Source of the DNA: Runella slithyformis DSM 19594
GTDB lineage: Bacteria; Bacteroidota; Bacteroidia; Cytophagales; Spirosomataceae
Assembly: GCF_000218895.1 (NCBI RefSeq)
Contig: NC_015703.1
Location: forward strand, 6,213,001-6,277,000
Direction: 5' to 3'
Length of the DNA stretch: 64,000 nt
A program made the translations under genes and the position numbers. This document shows, in pieces, positions 8,930-17,503 of this stretch (its first letter is position 1; each line of letters begins with the position of its first letter). Under the pieces are notes generated by a model. That model searched no databases. It was not told where the DNA came from and was given only the letters and a program-made list of their open reading frames with translations.

Positions 8930-10495
8930 TCAGTGTGCGTTTTGGATACCGCCCCCTAAGTATTTACAGTTGATCAGCGTGTCTATTCCCTCATAAGGTA
9001 CCGGGGCTTTTTCATACTGATACACCACTTTGAGCGCGCGTGTATGGTTATTGTCACCCATAGCCACATCCACATCCTCCATGGTAAACTGACAGGGATG
9101 CTCGTAGCCGCAGGCAACGGCGATTTCGAGGATTTCTTTGGTCAATGTTTTTCCGTAATTGTAAAAACGCTCACTCTTGAGCGTTGGGTCCAAGCCTGCC
9201 TGCAGCCATTTGCTCTGCGTAGCTACGCCGGCAGGGCACCGGTTGGTATGACATATCTGTGCCTGAATACACCCAATCGACATCATGGCTTCGCGGGCCA
9301 CGTTTATTATATCCGCCCCCATCGCAAAGGCCATGATCGCCTGAGCGGGAAGTCCTAATTTGCCCGAGCCGATAAACGTAATCCGGTCGGTCAGTCCGTG
9401 TTTTTTGAAGATTCGGTATACGCTTGAAAATCCGTACACCCACGGCAGCGACACGTGGTCGGCAAACGATGGCGGGGCCGCTCCCGTACCGCCCTCTCCG
9501 CCGTCGATCGTGATGAAGTCCGGGCCGCGACCGGTTTTCACCATCAGTTCCGCCAATTCTTCCCACATATCCAGTTTCCCCACCGCCGCTTTGATGCCTA
9601 TGGGCAATCCTGTCGCTTCGGCCATGGCTTCAATGAAGTCAAGCATTTCGGGAATGGTCCCGAAAGCACTGTGCGCGGCGGGAGAGATCACGTCTTTCCC
9701 CATCGGCACGTGCCGAATGTCCGAAATTTCCTGCGTGATCTTGGCCGCCGGCAATACCCCGCCCTTTCCGGGTTTGGCCCCCTGCGAAAGCTTCAGTTCA
9801 AGCATTCGGATGGCAGGATTGTTTTGCGTGAGCCTCACCAGTTTTTCCATCACAAAGTTGCCGTCATCGTCCCGAATCCCGAAATAGGCCGTACCGATAT
9901 TGAGCACCACATCGCCGCCCTTGGCATGATAGGGCGAGAAACCTCCTTCTCCCGTATTGTGATAACAGCCAAACTTGGCCGCCCCTTCATTGAGCGCCGT
10001 AATGGCCGAAGCCGACAGCGACCCGAAACTCATTCCGGAAATATTGATGACCTGTTTGGGGCGGTACGGCCTGCGACGATTATGGCTCAGCCCAATGACT
10101 TTGGGGGCAGGCAATACATACGGGTTTTCGCGGTAAGGATGGTCTTTTGCCAGTCGCTTGGTCACGAGTGCCGGTTTAATAAAAATAAAGCCCGCGCCAT
10201 GGACATCCTGATCGGTGCCAAATCCCTGAAAGTTATTTTCACGCTTAGACGACGCATAGATCCACGAGCGCTGACGGCGATTGAACGGCAATTCTTCGCG
10301 GTTGTTAGCCACGATGTATTGACGAAACTCCGGCCCGACGGTTTCCAACCAATACCGAAGATGTCCGATGACGGGAAAATTATGCAGAACAGTGTGTTTT
10401 TTTTGGGTTATATCCCACAAGGCTACCGCCGCTAAAATCAGCATCAGCCATGCCCACCACGGAACATTTGCCAACGACTCAATAAATGTATTCAT
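8930..10495 (-). CDS. FMN-binding glutamate-synthase-family protein
   Basis: This 521-residue protein carries the central FMN/Fe-S-type domain of glutamate synthase without the glutaminase domain. A predicted membrane anchor sits at the N-terminus (WAWLMLILAAVALW, residues 14-27). Family motifs include INISGMSFGSLSASAI, HNTGEGGFSPYH, KLSQGAKPGKGG, ITIDGGEGGTGAAP and FIGSGKLGLP. A cysteine cluster (CHTNRCPAGVAT) matches the conserved cysteine region of the family. Such stand-alone membrane-anchored versions have no firmly established reaction; glutamate synthesis should not be assumed. It is translated just before dprA (9 bases) and 14 bases after the beta-lactamase-like gene. Confidence 0.88.
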   Translation of the reverse strand: MNTFIESLANVPWWAWLMLILAAVALWDITQKKHTVLHNFPVIGHLRYWLETVGPEFRQYIVANNREELPFNRRQRSWIYASSKRENNFQGFGTDQDVHGAGFIFIKPALVTKRLAKDHPYRENPYVLPAPKVIGLSHNRRRPYRPKQVINISGMSFGSLSASAITALNEGAAKFGCYHNTGEGGFSPYHAKGGDVVLNIGTAYFGIRDDDGNFVMEKLVRLTQNNPAIRMLELKLSQGAKPGKGGVLPAAKITQEISDIRHVPMGKDVISPAAHSAFGTIPEMLDFIEAMAEATGLPIGIKAAVGKLDMWEELAELMVKTGRGPDFITIDGGEGGTGAAPPSFADHVSLPWVYGFSSVYRIFKKHGLTDRITFIGSGKLGLPAQAIMAFAMGADIINVAREAMMSIGCIQAQICHTNRCPAGVATQSKWLQAGLDPTLKSERFYNYGKTLTKEILEIAVACGYEHPCQFTMEDVDVAMGDNNHTRALKVVYQYEKAPVPYEGIDTLINCKYLGGGIQNAH

Positions 10496-10509
10496 CAGGG
10501 TTTAGCAGT

Positions 10510-11343
10510 TTAATTAAAAATCGTAAAACAAATCTCACCGATCTCACCGATCATTTTTTCGGCTTCTTTTTCGGGTGTTCCCCGAATAAAAACAGAAATC
10601 ACAAAAGGTGCAGTGGCAAACACAATGCCCGCATCTCCCCGCACATAGGTCAATCCGCCCGTTTTGTGCGCGATCCTGACCGTTTTGGGAATGAGTCGCG
10701 GTAAGGTCACCGTATCTTGGTTTTGTAAGAGAAATTCCATCATTTGCTCGCACAAATCGGGGGTGGCCACTTTGTGACTGTATATAAGACGCAATAAAGC
10801 GTTGATGTCACGGGCGGTCACGTAATTGTCGATACCGCGTGCCACCGCCGCCGTATCCATCATCACCCGGTTCAATTGCAGGCTTGGCAAGCCTAGCCGG
10901 TTCATACGGTCATTGATGGCAGAGCGGCCCAGTTTTCGAATAAAGATATTGGTGGCGGTATTGTCGCTGGCGATCATCATGAGGCGAGCCACTTCTTTCA
11001 GCAACAGTTGACGGCCGTCGGAGTACGAAGCCATCACGCCCGAACCGCCCGTTTTGTCGGCCGCGCGTAAGGTGTAGATTTCCTTTAAATTGATCTTCCC
11101 GGTTTTCACCTGTTCCATCAATTCCACCAGGATCGGGATCTTGATGATACTCGCCGACGGCACGGCTTCGGTGGCTCCCCGGCTGAAAAAAACCTCTCCC
11201 GTCAGTGATTCGATCTGAAGATTTACGACGGTCTTGGCGGGAAGTTTTGAAAGGTAGGTTTCAAGAGGACTGAACGAAGAGCGTTTTTGCGCATCACCCG
11301 TCAAAGAGAGCAGCATAAAACATAAAAAAGTAAGTTGTCGCAT
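10510..11343 (-). CDS. Class A beta-lactamase-like serine hydrolase with an atypical omega loop
   Basis: The start at 11343 gives a signal peptide (MRQLTFLCFMLLSLTGDA); an ATG 17 codons upstream (11394) only adds a poor leader. The active-site motifs of the class A beta-lactamase/transpeptidase-like fold are present: SxxK as SIIK, SDN in IASDNTATN, and KTG in AHKTGGL. The omega-loop ExxxN motif that supplies the deacylating glutamate in true class A enzymes is not visible; the corresponding stretch reads LNRVMMDTAAVARGIDN. It may therefore be a penicillin-binding or peptidase-like hydrolase rather than an efficient beta-lactamase. It lies in a probable operon with a hypothetical gene upstream and the glutamate-synthase-like gene downstream. 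Confidence 0.85.
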   Translation of the reverse strand: MRQLTFLCFMLLSLTGDAQKRSSFSPLETYLSKLPAKTVVNLQIESLTGEVFFSRGATEAVPSASIIKIPILVELMEQVKTGKINLKEIYTLRAADKTGGSGVMASYSDGRQLLLKEVARLMMIASDNTATNIFIRKLGRSAINDRMNRLGLPSLQLNRVMMDTAAVARGIDNYVTARDINALLRLIYSHKVATPDLCEQMMEFLLQNQDTVTLPRLIPKTVRIAHKTGGLTYVRGDAGIVFATAPFVISVFIRGTPEKEAEKMIGEIGEICFTIFN

Positions 11344-11400
11344 CAGAAAAAGGGTTTCCGGCAACAACTTACGCAGAGGAATAATAAAAATCAAGGGTTA

Positions 11401-11847
11401 TCAGACATCCGCTTCATTCACCTCCGCCGGAACATCAATGTGCTTCTCGGGATCTTTGGCCACAAACAGTTTAAATTCCGTCTTCAATTTACGGTAGTTG
11501 TCGTGAAAAAAGGACATTTTCTCCCGTAAATACGATTGCGATTCGCGAATTTCTTCGTTGAATTTGGTCGTAGGTTGTTTAATAACATCGGCAATGATCC
11601 CTTCCTGATCGCGGATATCGGCCTGAATGCCGGTGATGGTACGTTTAAAATGGTCGAACTCCCGCTCAAAATGAGTCAGCGTTTCACCAAAATCAGGCTC
11701 CATTTCTTTAACCGGCAAAAACGCCCGCATTTCCTGCAACAGATGCGCAAAAAAGTCGATTTCCTGCTCGGTAAATTTAGTTTCATTGAGCCAGAGCGTA
11801 TGTTCAAAATGAAAACGGGGTAGATCGAAGGTCGTATTGCGTGCCAT
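11401..11847 (-). CDS. Hypothetical helical protein
   Basis: I do not recognise the family. The product is charged and largely helical, with heptad-like stretches (for example from FEREFDHFKRTITGIQADI to REKMSFFHDNYRKLKTEF) that suggest coiled coils, and it has no signal peptide. The start is uncertain: the ATG at 11847 (MARNTTFDLPRF) is preferred, but the frame is open to another ATG at 11931, which would add 28 residues. It is the first gene of the minus-strand run ending in dprA, about 57 bases before the beta-lactamase-like start. Confidence 0.65.
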   Translation of the reverse strand: MARNTTFDLPRFHFEHTLWLNETKFTEQEIDFFAHLLQEMRAFLPVKEMEPDFGETLTHFEREFDHFKRTITGIQADIRDQEGIIADVIKQPTTKFNEEIRESQSYLREKMSFFHDNYRKLKTEFKLFVAKDPEKHIDVPAEVNEADV

Positions 11848-12110
11848 GATTTGCTTGGTTAAATGATTGAACCTAATATCTGCTTTTCTCTCCTTTTGGG
11901 CTATGAGATTGGTCAGGTGATAAACTGACATCTATCAGTAGGTTGTCATAAAATTTCGGCCTCCTATAGCCCGAAAACGAATTGTTGATAGCTTTACGTT
12001 ACCTCAAAATGATTCATTAATCCCTTTTGAAAATAGCAGAATTTTATCTCGCCTTACTCCATTTCAGTTCGATATTTACGCCTGCGACCTCCTCAATTTA
12101 GAGGGATTTT

Positions 12111-12741
12111 AAATTCAATGCCAATAATACCAATGTTGGAACATTTGGAATAAAAGGCCCTAAAGGCGATCTCGTCGGCAATCCGTATCCGGACTCCGCC
12201 CGGCAGGTAAAATCCGTAAAATTATACCAAAAAAATAGGCCCTCCGGGGGAGCGAAGGCGACAGCATCGGCCACGTTACGCTTCGGCCCGATCTGTTCGT
12301 AAATGAACTGAAAGTCAATGAAGTCAAAGAGTTCAGAGTGGCTGCGGGAGCTTTGTACGATTTTTCACTCTTGAAGGCCCAGAACACCATATCTTCCTAA
12401 ATACCAATCAATTCAGATTAGAAGAAAACCTTCAGGGATTTGTAGAACTGATCAAAGGCGGGCGCTTATCCCTTATAAAGTTGACCAAGACCACCATCAT
12501 CAAACCCAATTACAACGAAGTGATGGCATTGGTAAGCAAAGACACAAGACCCTTCCAAAGCAGTCAATGCTACGTTGTAAAGGGAAACACGTTGGTGTCC
12601 ATCAGAACCTCTAAGAAAAAACTGCCGGATACCGTGGCCGACCGCAACGATGATGCAGAAAAATTTATTAAAAAAAATCAACTCAACCTCAAAGAACGCA
12701 GTGATAAAACCAAGGCATTTGCCTATTATAACAATTTATAG
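12111..12741 (+). pseudogene. Frameshifted remnant of a Bacteroidota hypothetical protein
   Basis: One protein can be read only by changing frame twice. Frame 3 (about 12111-12250) gives NTNVGTFGIKGPKGDLVGNP. Frame 2 (about 12251-12360) gives GDSIGHVTLRPDLFVNELK. Frame 1 (12361-12741) gives HHIFLNTNQFRLEENLQ to the end AFAYYNNL. Each junction falls in a homopolymer: adding one G to GGGGG (12246-12250) and one T to TTTTT (12361-12365) restores a continuous protein. The C-terminal part resembles an uncharacterised secreted family common in Cytophagales, ending in an ADxxxFIKKNxLNLK-type segment. Only the last 86 codons are open from a TTG at 12481. It could be a real pseudogene or two sequencing deletions. 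A signal peptide was not found upstream. Confidence 0.75.
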
Positions 12742-13841
12742 CGTCCGATCGTAGGGTAGTGGTCTGAGTACTTTACGTCATTACGTGTCTGTAAACCAAG
12801 CGCTTTAAATTTTTTAGGGTCATAAAACTGATTATCAATCCGAATAAAACCCGGCGCTTTGCGGTAAGTAAAACCAAAACCTTTTCCCACCGATTCAAAG
12901 GCGTTCGACAATCTTTTCCGAACTTGCCCATAGGCATACCCATACGGAATTTCGTTAAAATCTCCGCATACCAGCACAGGGTACGGAGACTTTTCGATCC
13001 ATTCCGTCAGTATTTTTGCTTCCTCTACATGGTGTTTAAACCCCCCTTTTATTTTTCGGAAGATATTGAACAGTTCATACCGCCCCAAGCCGAAATTTCT
13101 TTCTTTTATCGCTAAATTTATCCCCCCCATTCGTACAACCATAGAGCGTAAATGCACGCTTATGAATCGGACGGTATCTTCATTAATCTTGATGTCGGCG
13201 TAAATGATACCGTTTTGGTTATTGAATTCCAACGCCTCATGCTGCACGATCGGATATTTGGAGAGAATAGCCAATCCGTTTGAGTAGTCTTTTCTTGCAT
13301 CCTCCTGAGAGCGCAATGAGACATAATAAGGGTATCCCTGCTTTTTAAATTGAGAAAATGTTTGAAGTTCTTTTCGGTCCCGATGGTTAAAAAACTCCTG
13401 AAAGCACTTCACATCTGCGTCTTCTTTTTTTGCCCACTCGATCAACTTATAGGTATTTTCTTTTTGATCATCTACTAAATAGCTCTGCATATCAAAAGAC
13501 ATCACATTGTAGCTCATCACTTTGATCTCTTTTCCCGGAGTGGTTTCTTCGTCGTTTGCAGGACCCCATCCGAGGGTTCTGGCCCAAAAAGGAAAACTCA
13601 ACAGCAATGCTAATCCCGACAGCCAGGATCGTTTGGGATTGAAAATCAACCACGCGCAAAACAGTAAAGTATGAAGAATCAGCAACAGCGGAAGGCTCAT
13701 CATAATGAATCCCGCTAGCCAATGCCCCGTAAAGGCAAAATAGGTAAGCGTATAACTGAGAAGAGTAAAGCAAAAAAATAATTGCTGAATACGCCAAAAA
13801 AGGGGAGTTTTGGATTTCATTGCGTAATTTTTCACTGACAC
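12726..13841 (-). CDS. Membrane-anchored endonuclease/exonuclease/phosphatase family protein
   Basis: Three hydrophobic segments occupy about residues 18-95 and are followed by an EEP domain. Its motifs are the opening strand VMSYNVMSFD, the metal-binding glutamate in VKCFQEFFNH, the catalytic CGDFNEIPYG, and the C-terminal SDHYPTIGRY. The EEP fold cleaves phosphodiesters in nucleic acids or phospholipids. With the domain after membrane helices, the target is probably outside the cytoplasm, but it is unknown. An alternative ATG seven codons inside (13820) is equally plausible. It is convergent with the pseudogene, overlapping its stop by 16 bases, and divergent from the heme/VCBS lipoprotein gene. 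Confidence 0.85.
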   Translation of the reverse strand: MSVKNYAMKSKTPLFWRIQQLFFCFTLLSYTLTYFAFTGHWLAGFIMMSLPLLLILHTLLFCAWLIFNPKRSWLSGLALLLSFPFWARTLGWGPANDEETTPGKEIKVMSYNVMSFDMQSYLVDDQKENTYKLIEWAKKEDADVKCFQEFFNHRDRKELQTFSQFKKQGYPYYVSLRSQEDARKDYSNGLAILSKYPIVQHEALEFNNQNGIIYADIKINEDTVRFISVHLRSMVVRMGGINLAIKERNFGLGRYELFNIFRKIKGGFKHHVEEAKILTEWIEKSPYPVLVCGDFNEIPYGYAYGQVRKRLSNAFESVGKGFGFTYRKAPGFIRIDNQFYDPKKFKALGLQTRNDVKYSDHYPTIGRYKLL

Positions 13842-13870
13842 TGCGTTTTAATTGCAAAGTAAACAATTCC

Positions 13871-15373
13871 ATGACGAAAATTATTGCCGTTTGTTTAGTA
13901 TTCTCAATTCTCATTGCCTGCAACAACTCTCAACAATCGGAAGAGCAAAAATTAGCCCAAAGTTATTGCGGGGGCTGCCATCTGATGCCAACACCCGATC
14001 TGCTCGATAAAAAAACGTGGAAAGAAAGTGTTTTGCCCAAGATGGCGCTGAGGTTGGGGGTAATTCAACAAAACATCGGGTTCTATCAGGACTTTTCCAC
14101 CGAAGAAATTGTGGCCTTTACCCAAGCCAATGTATTCCCGGAAAGCCCGATCGTAACGCAGGAGCAATGGGAAAGCATTGTGAACTATTACGTCACCAAT
14201 GCTCCGGACAGGCTACCCGATTCAGCCGCTAAATCAACCCGCCTATCACCTACCCTGTCGCAATTTGTTACTAAGGCCAACGCCCCGAAGGTAGAGCCGT
14301 TTGTATCACTTCTCAAATTCGATTCCGCTACGCAGCACCTTTTTGTGGGCAGTCGTCGCGGAATGGTTACGGTGTACGACCGACAGTTCAAACGCATCGA
14401 CTCCATCCGAGTCAGCAGCCCTCCTTCAGATCTGCGAGCGTATCCCGACGGAAGTTTGGATATATTGCTGATGGGAATCATGGACCCCAACGACCACAAC
14501 CGAGGCAGCCTGGAGAAAGCCCGTAAAACAGCCGACGGCAACACCTGGGTACTGAATCCGGTCCTCAAAAAGCTCCGCCGTCCCGTCAATCAATCCTTTA
14601 CCGACGTTGACGATGATGGCCTCGAAGACATTGTCATGTGCGAATACGGAAACAACATAGGGCAATTGTCGTGGTTCAAACAGCAAAAAGACCACACTTA
14701 TCAGGCCTTCAAACTTGACCCCGCTCCGGGGGCACGCCTGGTGCAGCCCTATGATTTTAACCGCGACGGTCTGTTGGATTTTTTCATTCTGATGGCGCAG
14801 GGCGATGAGCAACTGTCGATCATTTACAATCGGGGAGGCGGGAAATACGAGAAACAGATTCTGCTTCGATTTCCGCCGGTATATGGTTCGAGTTACGCCG
14901 ATTTGGCCGATATCAACGGCGATGGCTGGGTAGACATTGTGTATACCAACGGCGACAATGCCGATTATTCCATGATTTTAAAACCCTATCACGGGGTTCG
15001 TATCTTTTTGAACAACGGCAAAAATCAGTTTCTGGAAAAATGGTTCTTTCCGCTGCACGGTGCTTCCAAAGCCCTCGCCGATGATTTCGACAAAGACGGA
15101 GACATCGACATTGCGAGCATTTCCTATTTTCCTTCAAAAGCGCAGGAAGGATTTGTCTATTTTGAAAATAAAGGAAATATGAACTTTTCGGCCCAAACCT
15201 TTGCCTCTCCCCGCCAGGACAAATGGATGCTGCTCGAAAAAGCGGATTATGACCAAGACGGCGACAATGACCTGCTGTTGGGCTATCTCGAACGCCCGCC
15301 GTACCGATTTCCGCTTCCGGCAGGCATGACCGGTTTGCAGGTACTTGAAAATAAAGGAAAGAAACAAAAATAG
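13871..15373 (+). CDS. Heme-c domain plus FG-GAP/VCBS propeller lipoprotein
   Basis: The ATG at 13871 gives a lipoprotein signal with lipobox LIAC (C17); an ATG at 13820 in the same frame would bury it. A CxxCH heme-c motif (CGGCH, C33 to H37) is followed by a segment matching the first gene of the window (LPKMALRLG). FG-GAP/VCBS loops then follow: DVDDDGLED, DFNRDGLLD, DINGDGWVD, DFDKDGDID and DYDQDGDND. The two proteins share long blocks such as KWFFPLHGASKALADDFDKD, so they are paralogues. It is likely a surface or periplasmic redox or binding protein; the ligand is unknown. It is followed by a strong terminator. Confidence 0.87.
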   Translation: MTKIIAVCLVFSILIACNNSQQSEEQKLAQSYCGGCHLMPTPDLLDKKTWKESVLPKMALRLGVIQQNIGFYQDFSTEEIVAFTQANVFPESPIVTQEQWESIVNYYVTNAPDRLPDSAAKSTRLSPTLSQFVTKANAPKVEPFVSLLKFDSATQHLFVGSRRGMVTVYDRQFKRIDSIRVSSPPSDLRAYPDGSLDILLMGIMDPNDHNRGSLEKARKTADGNTWVLNPVLKKLRRPVNQSFTDVDDDGLEDIVMCEYGNNIGQLSWFKQQKDHTYQAFKLDPAPGARLVQPYDFNRDGLLDFFILMAQGDEQLSIIYNRGGGKYEKQILLRFPPVYGSSYADLADINGDGWVDIVYTNGDNADYSMILKPYHGVRIFLNNGKNQFLEKWFFPLHGASKALADDFDKDGDIDIASISYFPSKAQEGFVYFENKGNMNFSAQTFASPRQDKWMLLEKADYDQDGDNDLLLGYLERPPYRFPLPAGMTGLQVLENKGKKQK

Positions 15374-15440
15374 ACTATCCCCAACAAGGATTGACGAACA
15401 AGACACCTGGATCAATAACGCACGTATATCCTCATTCTAC

Positions 15441-15465
15441 AGACCGCCTTTCGGGCGGTCTTTTT
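15441..15465 (+). terminator. Rho-independent terminator after the heme/VCBS lipoprotein gene
   Basis: An 8-bp GC-rich stem (agaccgcc/ggcggtct) with a 5-base loop (tttcg) is followed by a run of Ts. Confidence 0.85.
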
Positions 15466-15551
15466 GCTTTCTCCCGGTTCATTTTTTTCAGTTTTATGAG
15501 CAATATCATTACTTAGTGATCATAAAAGTACCGATTTACTGATGATTATCC

Positions 15552-15582
15552 TGTGAAAAGCAGCGATTGAAAAGTAATTTTG
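15552..15582 (+). promoter_or_regulatory. Putative Bacteroidota-type promoter of pckA
   Basis: A perfect -7 element TAnnTTTG (TAATTTTG, 15575-15582) lies 19 bases downstream of TGTG (15552-15555), one mismatch from the -33 consensus TTTG. It leaves a leader of about 65 bases before the pckA ATG. Confidence 0.5.
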
Positions 15583-15652
15583 AGAATACAGTTCCAATCA
15601 TCAAATTATATACATCCGTTAGGATATTATCATCCACTAACACCTTCCTTTT

Positions 15653-17242
15653 ATGAGCATCTCTTTTAATTTACTTCAGTACGGAATTAAAAATAAAGAA
15701 ACCATTAGAAACGCCCCTCCGGCCAAACTGTATCAGATGGCGATCCTGTACGAGGACGGTGCGGCCATTTCCGACAAAGGGGCCCTTATTCTGGAATCAG
15801 GTGCCAAGACCGGTCGCAGCCCCAAAGACAAGCGCATCATTGAGCGACCCGAAAGCGTCAACGATATTTGGTGGGGCAGTGTGAACATTAAACTGGATGA
15901 ACACACTTTCGATATCAACCGCCAGCGCGCCATTGACTACCTCAATACCCGTACCCGAATGTATGTCATGGACGGCTATGCGGGCTGGGATACCAAGTAC
16001 CGAATCAAAGTCAGAGTGATCTGTACCCGTCCTTACCATGCGCTGTTCATGAACAACATGCTCATTCGCCCTACCGAAGCCGAATTGGCTGCTTTTGGGG
16101 AGCCTGATTACGTTATCTACAATGCCGGAGAGTTTCCGGCCAACACGTTCACCACGTACATGAATTCCCGCACCAGCATTGACCTTTGTTTTGAGCGCAA
16201 AGAATTTGTGATCCTGGGCACTGAATACGCGGGAGAAATGAAAAAAGGTGTATTCACCATCATGAACTACATCATGCCCAAAATAGGGGTGCTCTCTATG
16301 CACTGCTCCGCCAACGAAGGCGAAGACGGAGATGTATCATTGTTTTTTGGGTTAAGCGGTACGGGAAAAACTACCCTCTCCGCCGACCCTCACCGTAAGC
16401 TCATCGGCGACGATGAACACTGCTGGTCGCCGGAAGGAGTTTTCAACATTGAAGGCGGTTGCTACGCCAAGGCCATTAACCTGAGTGCCGAGAAAGAACC
16501 CGAAATATTTCAGGCCATCAAATTCGGCACCGTACTGGAAAATGTGGTATACAACCCCGTCAACCACGAAGTGGATTATGACGACATTTCCATCACCGAA
16601 AACACCCGTGCCTCCTATCCTATTGAATTCATCCCCAATGCCAAAATCCCCTGCGTAGGCGGTCACCCTAAAAACGTCATTTTCCTGACCTGTGATGCCT
16701 ACGGCGTATTGCCGCCGGTCTCAAAACTCACGCCTGCTCAGGCCATGTATCACTTTATCAGCGGCTATACAGCCAAAGTAGCGGGGACTGAAATGGGCGT
16801 CACGGAGCCGAGCGCTACGTTTTCGGCCTGTTTCGGTGCTGCTTTTATGGTCTGGCACCCAAGTAAATATGCGGAGTTATTGTCCGAAAAAATTCAGGAG
16901 AACGGCACGAAAGTTTGGCTGGTCAATACGGGTTGGACGGGCGGTGCCTACGGTACGGGCTCCCGAATTAAACTCAAATTTACCCGGGCCATCCTGGATG
17001 CCATCCACAGCGGAGAATTGGCGGACTCTCCCACCGTGATGGACACTATTTTCGGACTCGAAATCCCCATTGTGTGCAGCGGTGTACCGGCCCAATTGTT
17101 AATTCCGCAAAACACGTGGACTGACTTGGGCAGCTATGAACAAACCGCTAAAAAATTGGCAGAGTTATTCAACAACAACTTTGAAACCTTCAAAGACGGT
17201 TGTTCTGAAGAAATCATCCACGCCGGACCTCTTTTTAAATAA
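15653..17242 (+). CDS. pckA: Phosphoenolpyruvate carboxykinase (ATP)
   Basis: The enzyme converts oxaloacetate and ATP to PEP, ADP and CO2, the entry step of gluconeogenesis. The 529-residue length is normal for the ATP-dependent class. Visible motifs are the nucleotide-binding [16 protein letters not shown], the metal-binding LIGDDEHCW, the substrate-site segment [13 protein letters not shown] near the N-terminus, and [18 protein letters not shown]. It is transcribed alone, with a good promoter element upstream and a strong terminator downstream. An active gluconeogenic route fits an organism living on polymers and peptides. Confidence 0.97.
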   Translation: MSISFNLLQYGIKNKETIRNAPPAKLYQMAILYEDGAAISDKGALILESGAKTGRSPKDKRIIERPESVNDIWWGSVNIKLDEHTFDINRQRAIDYLNTRTRMYVMDGYAGWDTKYRIKVRVICTRPYHALFMNNMLIRPTEAELAAFGEPDYVIYNAGEFPANTFTTYMNSRTSIDLCFERKEFVILGTEYAGEMKKGVFTIMNYIMPKIGVLSMHCSANEGEDGDVSLFFGLSGTGKTTLSADPHRKLIGDDEHCWSPEGVFNIEGGCYAKAINLSAEKEPEIFQAIKFGTVLENVVYNPVNHEVDYDDISITENTRASYPIEFIPNAKIPCVGGHPKNVIFLTCDAYGVLPPVSKLTPAQAMYHFISGYTAKVAGTEMGVTEPSATFSACFGAAFMVWHPSKYAELLSEKIQENGTKVWLVNTGWTGGAYGTGSRIKLKFTRAILDAIHSGELADSPTVMDTIFGLEIPIVCSGVPAQLLIPQNTWTDLGSYEQTAKKLAELFNNNFETFKDGCSEEIIHAGPLFK

Positions 17243-17331
17243 AGTGGTTTGACCGAAGGTCTGACCCGTCAGAATTGGACTTCATATCTCAATTTTAACA
17301 GGTCAGAACGAACTCATCAATTTCATGAGAG

Positions 17332-17358
17332 TCGGGTTAACAGTAACCCGATTTTTTT
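17332..17358 (+). terminator. Rho-independent terminator of pckA
   Basis: An 8-bp stem (tcgggtta/taacccga) with a 4-base loop is followed by seven Ts, about 90 bases after the pckA stop. Confidence 0.85.
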
Positions 17359-17503
17359 ATGCTATACCTTGGTTAAGCATAAGCATGACCGGGAACGATT
17401 GCGTAAATTTTTACCGGCAATAGAGAGCATTTTTAGTAAGGCCGAAAGTATATAGAAGAAAAGGTTGCTTTATTTATTTTATATACAAAACAAAGTTTTT
17501 ACT

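Noticed and set aside
9455-10435. 326-codon open frame antisense to the glutamate-synthase-like gene
   Set aside because: The opposite strand carries a full set of FMN-domain motifs; the antisense product is His/Arg-rich without a recognisable domain, a typical shadow frame.
12481-12741. Separate intact 86-residue gene
   Set aside because: The sequence continues upstream in other frames as one protein, so it is the end of a pseudogene rather than a gene of its own.
17249-17455. 68-codon frame after pckA
   Set aside because: TTG start, and the pckA terminator hairpin lies inside it.
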